This document shows, piece after piece, positions 34,045-40,265 of a DNA stretch of 40,265 nt. The DNA is from Lachnospiraceae bacterium (lineage in GTDB: Bacteria; Bacillota; Clostridia; Lachnospirales; Lachnospiraceae), in NCBI GenBank assembly GCA_017561085.1, contig JAFZDQ010000022.1, forward strand, positions 1-40,265, given 5' to 3'. Numbering within the stretch: position 1 is the first letter of the stretch; each line of letters opens with the position of its first letter. The notes beneath the pieces are model-generated. The model did not search any database. It was not told where the DNA came from and saw nothing but the letters and a program-made list of their open reading frames with translations. Both the position numbers and the translations under genes were made by a program.

Positions 34045-34645
34045 CAGAAGAGTTGTGATGCTGACCAAAGAACGGGGAAAAATTGCTGCCTTTGCCAAGG
34101 GAGCGCGTAAGCAGGGAAGCCGTCTGTTGGCCGCTACCAACCCTTTTTGCTTCGGTGAGTTTAAGCTGTTTGCAGGAAGGACATCCTATACCATTTCGGA
34201 GGCTGTGATCAGCAATTATTTCGAGGGCCTTAGAGGAGACTATGAAGGTGCCTGCTACGGCATGTATTTTAATGAACTGGCAGATTATTATACCCGGGAA
34301 AATAACGATGAACGGGAAGTGTTGAAGCTTTTGTACCAGTCCCTCCGGGGACTGATGCACACAGGACTTGATAACCGTCTGGTGCGTTACATATTTGAGA
34401 TAAAGGCACTGGTCATTGCCGGAGAGTACCCAGGAATACCGGAGGGGAGTGCTTATCAGGAATCCACTTTGTATACGCTGGAATTTATCCGGATAAGCCC
34501 GGTGGAGAAGCTGTATACTTTTACAGTAAGTGATGCCGTGCTTTCGCAGTTAAAGGAAATTGCCGATAGCTTCCGGCACAGATTTATAGACAGGAAAATG
34601 AAAAGTCTGCAAATCCTGAATGAAATAACTGAAATTCCATGTTGA
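33983..34645 (+). CDS. recO: DNA repair protein RecO
   Basis: RecO anneals single strands and helps load RecA in RecFOR recombination. The ATG at 33983, after GAGGGAG, gives the usual beginning (MQELFTVTGMILKAEPFGEYDRRVVMLT). The ATG at 33965 would add six residues. The N-terminal OB fold (about 1-80) has the family pattern GKIAAFAKGARKQGSRL followed by FCFGEF. The C-terminal half is helical. At 220 residues it is somewhat shorter than many RecO proteins (about 240-260) and lacks the C-x-x-C zinc motif that many carry. The stop lies inside the promoter of the next gene. Confidence 0.92.
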   Translation: MQELFTVTGMILKAEPFGEYDRRVVMLTKERGKIAAFAKGARKQGSRLLAATNPFCFGEFKLFAGRTSYTISEAVISNYFEGLRGDYEGACYGMYFNELADYYTRENNDEREVLKLLYQSLRGLMHTGLDNRLVRYIFEIKALVIAGEYPGIPEGSAYQESTLYTLEFIRISPVEKLYTFTVSDAVLSQLKEIADSFRHRFIDRKMKSLQILNEITEIPC

Positions 34646-34670
34646 AAAACGAAGTTATCTCATATATAAT
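34642..34670 (+). promoter_or_regulatory. Consensus sigma-A promoter overlapping the recO stop
   Basis: TTGAAA (34642-34647) and TATAAT (34665-34670) are 17 bp apart. The recO stop (34643-34645) lies within the -35. This promoter drives the lipoprotein gene and probably glyS and alaS. Confidence 0.85.
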
Positions 34671-34702
34671 GGATTGGGTAAATCGTAGGAAAGGTTAAAA
34701 GA

Positions 34703-35317
34703 ATGTCCGGAAAGATGAAAATGTTTTTGAAAGCAGGTCTTTGTCTTGCACTTATGCTCAGTTTTATGGGGCTTTGCGGGTGTACCTTGGAGAATTCTGA
34801 GGAAGGGAACAGCGTTTTTCTTGCAAAGGATGGGACAGTTACCTGCCAAATCGTGGAAAAATTTGATAAGCCTTATTATGATGCGGAAGAGATGAAGCAG
34901 ATGATTTTGTCTGAGGTTGCCGAATACAACATAGGCGTAGGAGGCAGCAACGTTTCCGTAGAAAAGGTTATGGTCGAAGAAGGCCTTGCCACGGTTGTTA
35001 TGAAGTTTGCTACAGCCGGGGACTATGCGGATTTCCACGGAAATACATTTTTTGTGGGCACGGCCAAAGAGGCACAGGAGGCCGGCTATGATTTAAATGT
35101 AGTACTGTCAAGTACGGAAGATGAATTAGAAACCATCGGTATGTCAGATATGCTTGCCATGGAAGAGTATCGGATTTTAATAACAGATATGAAAGAACCC
35201 GTTACTTTAAATGGAAAAGCAGCCTATGTCAGCGACAACACCATCTATTCAACCAATTTAAAAACGGTTGTATTTGGCGGTGAAGCGGACGAAACGGCTT
35301 ATGTGATGTATCGTTAA
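34703..35317 (+). CDS. Lipoprotein of unknown function
   Basis: I do not recognise the family. The ATG at 34703 follows AGGAAAGG. The 204-residue protein has a signal peptide ending in an LCGC lipobox with Cys27, so it is expected as a membrane-anchored surface protein. The mature part looks like an alpha/beta domain. It has a FDKPYYDAEEMKQMILSEV helix, then VSVEKVMVEEGLATVVMKFA strands, a DYADFHGNTFFVGT block and a C-terminal beta run (KAAYVSDNTIYSTN). It is the first gene after a consensus promoter, 32 bases before glyS, so a surface protein and two tRNA synthetases seem to share a transcript. Confidence 0.8.
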   Translation: MSGKMKMFLKAGLCLALMLSFMGLCGCTLENSEEGNSVFLAKDGTVTCQIVEKFDKPYYDAEEMKQMILSEVAEYNIGVGGSNVSVEKVMVEEGLATVVMKFATAGDYADFHGNTFFVGTAKEAQEAGYDLNVVLSSTEDELETIGMSDMLAMEEYRILITDMKEPVTLNGKAAYVSDNTIYSTNLKTVVFGGEADETAYVMYR

Positions 35318-35349
35318 AAAGATAAGTAAATGAAAGGTATGTGAGTATC

Positions 35350-36738
35350 ATGGAAAAGACAATGGAAAAAATCGTTGCCCTGGCAAAAGCAAGAGGATTT
35401 GTATATCCCGGTTCCGAAATTTACGGAGGTCTTGCCAATACATGGGATTACGGTAATCTCGGTGTAGAACTGAAAAATAATGTAAAGAAAGCATGGTGGC
35501 AGAAGTTCGTTATGGAAAACCCCTACAACGTAGGTGTAGACTGTGCGATTTTGATGAATCCCCAGACATGGGTAGCTTCCGGACATCTTGGCGGTTTCTC
35601 CGATCCTTTAATGGATTGTAAGGAATGTCATGAACGTTTCAGAGCAGATAAGATGATTGAAGATTATGCAGCAGAAAACGGCATTACGTTAGAAAGCTCC
35701 ATCGACGGCTGGTCCCAGGAACAGATGAAGGCATTTATCGAAGATCATAATGTTCCCTGTCCTACCTGCGGTAAGCACAACTTTACAGATATCCGTCAGT
35801 TCAACCTGATGTTTAAGACTTTCCAGGGTGTTACCGAGGATGCAAAGAATACTGTATATTTAAGACCCGAAACAGCACAGGGTATCTTTGTAAACTTTAA
35901 AAATGTACAGAGAACTTCACGTAAGAAAATTCCTTTCGGTATCGGACAGATCGGTAAATCCTTCCGTAATGAAATTACACCCGGTAACTTTACCTTCCGT
36001 ACCAGAGAATTTGAACAGATGGAATTAGAGTTCTTCTGTGAACCTGATACAGACCTTGAATGGTTTGCATATTGGAAACAGTTCTGTATTGACTGGTTAC
36101 AGACACTTGGTATTAAGCCTGATGAAATGCGTGTACGTGACCATGACAAAGAAGAATTATCCTTCTATTCCAAAGCAACCACCGATATCGAGTTCTTATT
36201 CCCCTTCGGCTGGGGCGAACTTTGGGGTATCGCTGACAGAACCGATTACGACTTAACACAGCATCAGAATGTATCCGGACAGGATATGACTTATTTCGAT
36301 GACCAGAAGAACGTGAAATACGTTCCTTACGTAGTAGAACCTTCTCTTGGTGCTGACCGTGTGGTTTTGGCATTCCTTTGTGCTGCTTATGATGAAGAAG
36401 AAATCGGAGAAGGAGATGTACGTACCGTACTTCATTTCCATCCCGCACTTGCACCCGTTAAGATTGGTGTGCTTCCTTTATCCAAGAAATTAAATGAAGG
36501 CGCTGAAAAGATTTTCGCACAGCTTTCTAAGAAATATAACTGTGAATTTGATGACAGAGGTAATATCGGTAAGAGATATCGTCGTCAGGACGAAATCGGT
36601 ACTCCTTTCTGTATCACCTATGACTTTGATTCCGAAACTGATGGCTGTGTAACCGTAAGATTCCGTGATTCCATGGAACAGGAGAGAGTTGCCATTGCGG
36701 ATTTGGATGCTTATTTTGCAGATAAATTCACATTTTAA
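35350..36738 (+). CDS. glyS: Glycine--tRNA ligase (single-chain, homodimeric type)
   Basis: This class II synthetase charges tRNA-Gly and is of the one-chain type, not the alpha2-beta2 bacterial type. The 462-residue protein has the start [27 protein letters not shown], motif 1 around [19 protein letters not shown], motif 2 with [28 protein letters not shown] and [17 protein letters not shown], motif 3 near [14 protein letters not shown], and the anticodon-binding domain (about 365-462). The start is uncertain. AAAGG lies three bases before a GTG at 35341 but twelve before the ATG at 35350; the ATG gives the family-typical N-terminus. No T-box leader is present, as only 32 bases separate it from the lipoprotein gene. 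Confidence 0.96.
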   Translation: MEKTMEKIVALAKARGFVYPGSEIYGGLANTWDYGNLGVELKNNVKKAWWQKFVMENPYNVGVDCAILMNPQTWVASGHLGGFSDPLMDCKECHERFRADKMIEDYAAENGITLESSIDGWSQEQMKAFIEDHNVPCPTCGKHNFTDIRQFNLMFKTFQGVTEDAKNTVYLRPETAQGIFVNFKNVQRTSRKKIPFGIGQIGKSFRNEITPGNFTFRTREFEQMELEFFCEPDTDLEWFAYWKQFCIDWLQTLGIKPDEMRVRDHDKEELSFYSKATTDIEFLFPFGWGELWGIADRTDYDLTQHQNVSGQDMTYFDDQKNVKYVPYVVEPSLGADRVVLAFLCAAYDEEEIGEGDVRTVLHFHPALAPVKIGVLPLSKKLNEGAEKIFAQLSKKYNCEFDDRGNIGKRYRRQDEIGTPFCITYDFDSETDGCVTVRFRDSMEQERVAIADLDAYFADKFTF

Positions 36739-36756
36739 TTAAGGAGATAGGTGAAC

Positions 36757-39411
36757 ATGAGACAATTCACATCAGATGAGTTAAGAAAAACCTGGAAAGA
36801 ATTTTATATTGCCCGCGGACATAAAGATGTAGGAGCTGTTTCCTTAGTTTCTGACGGTTCCACTGGCGTACTTTTCAATGTAGCAGGTATGCAGCCCCTG
36901 ATGCCTTATTTGCTTGGCCAGAAGCACCCTATGGGTACAAGACTTTGCAATGTACAGGGTTGTGTACGTACCAATGATATTGATTCCGTTGGTGACAAGA
37001 GCCACGTTACCTTCTTTGAAATGATGGGTAGCTGGAGCCTTGGTGATTATTTTAAAGAAGAACGTTGCAAATGGAGTTACGAGCTTTTAACGGAAGTGTT
37101 CGGCTTTGATGCCGACCACCTGGCAGCAACCGTATTTGAGGGTGATGAAAATGCGCCCAGAGATGAAGAGGGTGCACAGTACCGTATTGCTTCCGGCTTC
37201 AAGAAAGAAAATATTTACTATTTACCTGCAGAAGACAACTGGTGGGGACTTGAATACGGCCCCTGTGGTCCTGACAGCGAAATGTTTTATATTGCTGACA
37301 GACCGGACTGTGGTCCTGATTGCGGACCGGGCTGTTCCTGCGGTAAATATACCGAGCTTGGTAATGACGTATTTATGCAGTATGAAAAGCATCATGACGG
37401 CCATCTGACACCCCTTGCAAAGAAGAATGTAGACACCGGTTGGGGTCTGGAACGTATTTTGGCATTCTTAAACGGAAGCAGGGATGTATATCAGATTGAT
37501 CTTTTTGCACCGGTAATTGCTTATATTGAAAAGGTATCCGGCTTAAAATACAACGAAGACGAGAAGATGACACGTTCCATGCGTATTTTAGCAGACCATA
37601 TCCGTACAAGCGTAATGTTAATCGGTGATGAAGCGAAGTTACTTCCTTCCAATGCAGGTGCCGGCTACGTGCTTCGCCGTTTGATCCGTCGTGCCGTAAG
37701 ACACGGACGTACCTTAAAGCTTGCTACTGCAGATTTACTGAAGGTTGCAAGTCTTTATATTGATGAAATTTATAACGAAAGCTATCCTTTGTTAGTAAAG
37801 AACAGGGAATATATCCTGACAGAACTGAAGAAGGAAATTGCGCGTTTTGAAAGTACCCTTGAAAACGGTATGAAAGAATTCCAGAAGATTCTGGAAGCAA
37901 AGAGAAAAGAAGAAAAAGATGAAATCGACGGTAAGAGCGCATTTTATCTGTATGATACCTTCGGATTCCCTATCGAACTTACGGTAGAACTTGCAGAAGA
38001 AGAAGGACTTAAGGTAGATGAAGAGGGCTTTGTAAAAGCGATGGAAGAACAGAAACAGAAAGCAAGAGAAAACCAGAACTTCTCTGCGAAGTTAAATGTA
38101 GGGGCTGACCTTGCAGGTGAACTTTCTTCCGAAATTACCAGTGAATTTGACGGTTATGATAAGTTGACCGTTGAAAGCGAAATTACCGCACTGATTTCCG
38201 AAACAGAAATCTGTAACACCCTGGCAGAAGGACAGAAGGGTACCTTAATCGTACCTGTTACTCCTTTCTATGCGACCATGGGCGGACAGAAGGGCGATAC
38301 CGGTGTGATTACTACCGCAAACGGTTCCTTTAAGGTTCTTGATACCGTGAAACTGACCGGTGACAGAATCGGACATATTGGTGAGGTGGTATCCGGAAGT
38401 GTAAGCGTTTCAGAAAAAGCTACCCTTTCCGTAGATACAGAGAACAGAATGAGTACCTGTAAGAATCATTCTGCAACCCACTTATTACAGAAAGCATTAA
38501 AAGAAGTGTTAGGTGACCATGTAGAACAGCAGGGCTCCTATCAGGATAGTGCAAGAACCCGTTTTGACTTCAGCCATTCCCAGGCGATGACTGCGGAAGA
38601 AATTTTAAAGGTTGAACAGATTGTAAATGCACAGATTGCTGCAAATCTTGCTGTTGTAACCGAAGAAATGAGCATTGAAGATGCTAAGAACAAGGGGGCT
38701 ATGGCACTGTTTGGTGAAAAGTACGGCGAAAGCGTAAGGGTTGTATCCATGGGTGATTTCTCTATGGAACTTTGCGGCGGTACTCATGTGAAGAATACCG
38801 GAGATATCGCATTCTTCAAGATTTTATCCGAAAGTGGTGTAGCTGCCGGTGTCAGAAGAATTGAAGCATTAACCGGAGCCAACGTTATGGCATATTACAA
38901 GGAAATGGAAGAGAACTTCATGCAGGCAGTAAGTGCTGCGAAAGCAACTCCTGCAACCCTTTCCGAAAAGATTAAGTCCATGCAGGCTGAAATGAAGACT
39001 ATGTCTTCCGAAATCGAATCCTTAAAGAGCAAAGCAGCAAAGGATGCACTTGGTGATGTTATGAATCAGGTAGCAGAAGTAAAGGGCGTGAAATTGCTTG
39101 CAACTAAAGTATCCGGCGTAGATATGAACGGACTTAGGGATTTAGGCGACCAGTTAAAGGCAAAAATCGGAGAAGGCGTAATCGTACTGATTTCCGATGC
39201 TGACGGTAAAGTAAACATGGTAGCTATGGCAACCGATGCAGCAATGAAGCAGGGCGCACATGCAGGAAACCTGATTAAAGGAATTGCAGCCCTTGTAGGC
39301 GGTGGCGGCGGCGGACGTCCTAATATGGCACAGGCCGGCGGTAAGAATCCTGCGGGAATTGATGCTGCACTTGCTGAAACAGCCAAAGTATTGGAAGGAC
39401 AGCTTGCATAA
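36757..39411 (+). CDS. alaS: Alanine--tRNA ligase
   Basis: AlaRS charges tRNA-Ala and clears mischarged Ser and Gly. The ATG at 36757, ten bases after AAGGAG, gives 884 residues. A GTG six bases earlier is also possible. The catalytic domain has CVRTNDIDSVGD, TFFEMMGSWSLGDYF and VDTGWGLERILAFLNG. The editing domain has the zinc set HSATHLL and CGGTH. The C-Ala part ends with a glycine run (GGGGGGRPN). A cysteine-rich insert in the catalytic domain (Cys185, 189, 193, 195) could bind a metal. The catalytic core is divergent from the usual bacterial form. It follows glyS by 18 bases. No clear terminator follows it. Confidence 0.96.
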   Translation: MRQFTSDELRKTWKEFYIARGHKDVGAVSLVSDGSTGVLFNVAGMQPLMPYLLGQKHPMGTRLCNVQGCVRTNDIDSVGDKSHVTFFEMMGSWSLGDYFKEERCKWSYELLTEVFGFDADHLAATVFEGDENAPRDEEGAQYRIASGFKKENIYYLPAEDNWWGLEYGPCGPDSEMFYIADRPDCGPDCGPGCSCGKYTELGNDVFMQYEKHHDGHLTPLAKKNVDTGWGLERILAFLNGSRDVYQIDLFAPVIAYIEKVSGLKYNEDEKMTRSMRILADHIRTSVMLIGDEAKLLPSNAGAGYVLRRLIRRAVRHGRTLKLATADLLKVASLYIDEIYNESYPLLVKNREYILTELKKEIARFESTLENGMKEFQKILEAKRKEEKDEIDGKSAFYLYDTFGFPIELTVELAEEEGLKVDEEGFVKAMEEQKQKARENQNFSAKLNVGADLAGELSSEITSEFDGYDKLTVESEITALISETEICNTLAEGQKGTLIVPVTPFYATMGGQKGDTGVITTANGSFKVLDTVKLTGDRIGHIGEVVSGSVSVSEKATLSVDTENRMSTCKNHSATHLLQKALKEVLGDHVEQQGSYQDSARTRFDFSHSQAMTAEEILKVEQIVNAQIAANLAVVTEEMSIEDAKNKGAMALFGEKYGESVRVVSMGDFSMELCGGTHVKNTGDIAFFKILSESGVAAGVRRIEALTGANVMAYYKEMEENFMQAVSAAKATPATLSEKIKSMQAEMKTMSSEIESLKSKAAKDALGDVMNQVAEVKGVKLLATKVSGVDMNGLRDLGDQLKAKIGEGVIVLISDADGKVNMVAMATDAAMKQGAHAGNLIKGIAALVGGGGGGRPNMAQAGGKNPAGIDAALAETAKVLEGQLA

Positions 39412-39456
39412 GTATATGCTAAGTGCCACCAATTTAGGTTTATTTCAAAATAATTG

Positions 39457-39484
39457 TTGACTTGCGGATATTTTGTGTTATAAT
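39457..39484 (+). promoter_or_regulatory. Promoter of rpsU
   Basis: TTGACT (39457-39462) and TATAAT (39479-39484) are 16 bp apart. A leader of about 78 bases precedes the start codon. Confidence 0.82.
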
Positions 39485-39524
39485 CTAACTTGTGCATATT
39501 GTGATGCATAAATAAAAACCCAAT

Positions 39525-39548
39525 CAGTCAAGAAACTTGAAGGGACTG
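39525..39548 (+). promoter_or_regulatory. Hairpin in the rpsU leader
   Basis: CAGT-CAAG (39525-39532) pairs with CTTG (39536-39539) and, across a five-base bulge, ACTG (39545-39548), with a three-base loop. It lies about 20 bases before the start codon, next to GGGAGG, and could take part in autoregulation. No known leader class was recognised. Confidence 0.4.
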
Positions 39549-39568
39549 AAGGGAGGTCAGGTGTAAGA

Positions 39569-39745
39569 ATGTCAAACGTAATCGTAAAAGAGAACGAGAC
39601 TTTAGATAGCGCTTTACGTCGTTTCAAGAGAAGCTGCGCAAAAGCTGGTATCCAGCAGGAAATTCGTAAGAGAGAACACTACGAAAAGCCCAGCGTAAGA
39701 CGTAAGAAAAAATCTGAAGCTGCAAGAAAACGTAAATACAACTAA
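39569..39745 (+). CDS. rpsU: 30S ribosomal protein S21
   Basis: S21 is a small basic protein of the 30S platform that helps initiation by exposing the anti-Shine-Dalgarno end of 16S rRNA. The 58-residue product starts [21 protein letters not shown] and ends in a strongly basic tail ([15 protein letters not shown]), normal for Firmicutes. GGGAGG lies upstream of the ATG at a slightly long spacing (about 12 bases). It has its own promoter and terminator, so it is a single-gene unit, although readthrough from alaS is possible. Confidence 0.97.
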   Translation: MSNVIVKENETLDSALRRFKRSCAKAGIQQEIRKREHYEKPSVRRKKKSEAARKRKYN

Positions 39746-39755
39746 TGTAAGAATG

Positions 39756-39787
39756 AAGACTCCGAAGTTTTTTCGGAGTCTTTTTTT
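39756..39787 (+). terminator. Intrinsic terminator of rpsU
   Basis: AAGACTCCGAA (39756-39766) pairs with TTCGGAGTCTT (39772-39782), and the T run reaches 39787. Confidence 0.93.
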
Positions 39788-39789
39788 GC

Positions 39790-39935
39790 GCAGCTCGCGG
39801 AAAGGAAATTGTCGCTTCGCGACTCGCTCGCGCGCGGAGATTGCGCGAAGACGCAATCTCAATCAGAAGCAGCTCGCGGAAAGGAAATCAGCCGTAAACG
39901 GCACCGCGCGCGCGCGTGAGATTGCGTATACAATC
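39790..39935. repeat. Two diverged copies of a GC-rich modular hairpin repeat
   Basis: Two units of about 75-79 bases stand in direct repeat immediately after the rpsU terminator. Each starts with the identical 20-mer GCAGCTCGCGGAAAGGAAAT (39790-39809 and 39869-39888). A small hairpin with different sequence follows in each (GTCGC-TTC-GCGAC at 39811-39823; GCCG-TAAA-CGGC at 39891-39902). Then comes an alternating CG tract (39829-39836; 39905-39916) and GAGATTGCG (39837-39845; 39918-39926). In unit 1 this last block has a perfect partner CGCAATCTC (39852-39860). In unit 2 only GATTG/CAATC pairs (39920-39935). The GC content stands far above the surroundings. No coding sequence is visible in the 39746-39998 gap. 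Confidence 0.85.
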
Positions 39936-39998
39936 GAATTCTTTTTTGAAATTTGGCAGCATAATATGGTAGTAGAATCCATAGAGGGAGATTTGGTT

Positions 39999-40265
39999 GT
40001 GAAGAAACGATTAATCAGATTATTATGTTGTGCTTTTTGTGTTATGTTCCTATTTATGAATACGCTTCACGTAGTTGCGGCAGAGGATGTTTTTGCCGGG
40101 ACAGGGTCGGAAAATGCAGGAGAGAGTTCTGATGCAAAGGAAATAACGATGCCGGCGATATCCGGAGTAGAAGCCCCTTCTTACATACTTATGGAGGCGT
40201 CAACGGGACAGGTGATTTGTGAGTATAATGCAGATGAGAAGAGAAGTCCCGCCAGTATCACGAAG
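39999..40265 (+). CDS. D-alanyl-D-alanine carboxypeptidase (S11 family), N-terminal part cut by window end
   Basis: This is a penicillin-binding protein of the DacA/DacF type that trims the terminal D-Ala from peptidoglycan stems outside the cell. The start is GTG at 39999, eight bases after GAGGGAG. The 89 visible residues hold a signal peptide (MKKRLIRLLC, hydrophobic core, cleavage near VVAAED). A low-complexity Glu/Ser linker follows, and then the start of the S11 domain (SYILMEASTGQVICEYNADEKRSPASITK). The last four residues visible are the catalytic SxxK motif (SITK). The rest of the gene lies outside the window. The promoter is not clear. Confidence 0.9.
   Translation, partial: MKKRLIRLLCCAFCVMFLFMNTLHVVAAEDVFAGTGSENAGESSDAKEITMPAISGVEAPSYILMEASTGQVICEYNADEKRSPASITK

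Noticed and set aside
35318-35349. T-box leader for glycyl-tRNA synthetase
   Set aside because: The gap is only 32 bases, and no specifier stem or terminator/antiterminator pair is present.
39614-39862. 82-residue minus-strand open frame over rpsU and the GC-rich repeat
   Set aside because: It is antisense to a ribosomal protein gene and runs through terminator and repeat sequence. Its composition is not protein-like.
39905-39918. Alternating CG tract as an origin or attachment site
   Set aside because: No DnaA boxes, integrase gene or flanking duplications are nearby. The tract is explained as part of the modular repeat.
1-40265. CRISPR array, insertion sequence, prophage or tRNA gene
   Set aside because: No regularly spaced repeats, transposase or phage genes, or cloverleaf-forming sequence with an intact T-loop were seen on either strand on manual reading.

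Overview
The window comes from a low-to-mid GC, Gram-positive anaerobe of the Clostridia, most likely a Lachnospiraceae member. The grounds are strong GGAGG-type ribosome binding sites, a one-chain glycyl-tRNA synthetase next to alaS, DUF4317, DUF4349 and DUF5722 proteins, an M16C (PreP-like) peptidase, and a giant two-headed 2-hydroxyacyl-CoA dehydratase activase. This assignment is inference from gene content; there is no rRNA, tRNA, CRISPR array or insertion sequence in the window.

Layout. (1) 1-3800: the 3' part of glf (UDP-galactopyranose mutase) followed by two overlapping LytR-CpsA-Psr genes, the tail of a cell-surface polysaccharide cluster, ending in a bidirectional terminator. (2) 3809-5540, minus strand: an OmpR-type two-component system. 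(3) 5706-11090: a polytopic GT-C-like glycosyltransferase, an MgtC/SapB protein, a secreted DUF5722 glycosidase-like protein and a MATE exporter. (4) 11341-17308, ion traffic: a SERCA-like Ca2+ ATPase, a Na+-pump decarboxylase beta subunit with a 41-residue OadG-like partner, and a PiT phosphate transporter with its DUF47 partner. (5) 17424-20796: an M20 peptidase, an HD phosphohydrolase and a degenerate EAL-HDOD protein. (6) 20919-26343, minus strand: DUF4317 and the 1408-residue activase. (7) 26596-34645: a catalytically empty rhomboid with a zinc-ribbon tail, a truncated sigma-70-like protein, a hypothetical protein, an M16C peptidase, a DUF4349 lipoprotein, and era-yqzL-recO. (8) 34703-40265: a lipoprotein, glyS, alaS, rpsU, a GC-rich modular repeat, and the start of a D,D-carboxypeptidase gene.

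The best candidates for something undescribed are these: the twin GC-rich hairpin units after rpsU, which conserve a hairpin position while its sequence changes; the operon joining a pseudo-rhomboid to a sigma-like protein that has lost the DNA-recognition regions; an OadB/mini-OadG pair with no decarboxylase gene beside it; and paired TTARNN elements at 11-bp spacing in four intergenic regions, including those of the two-component system and the phosphate transporter. All coding calls are from reading the translated sequence and motifs; no database search was run.
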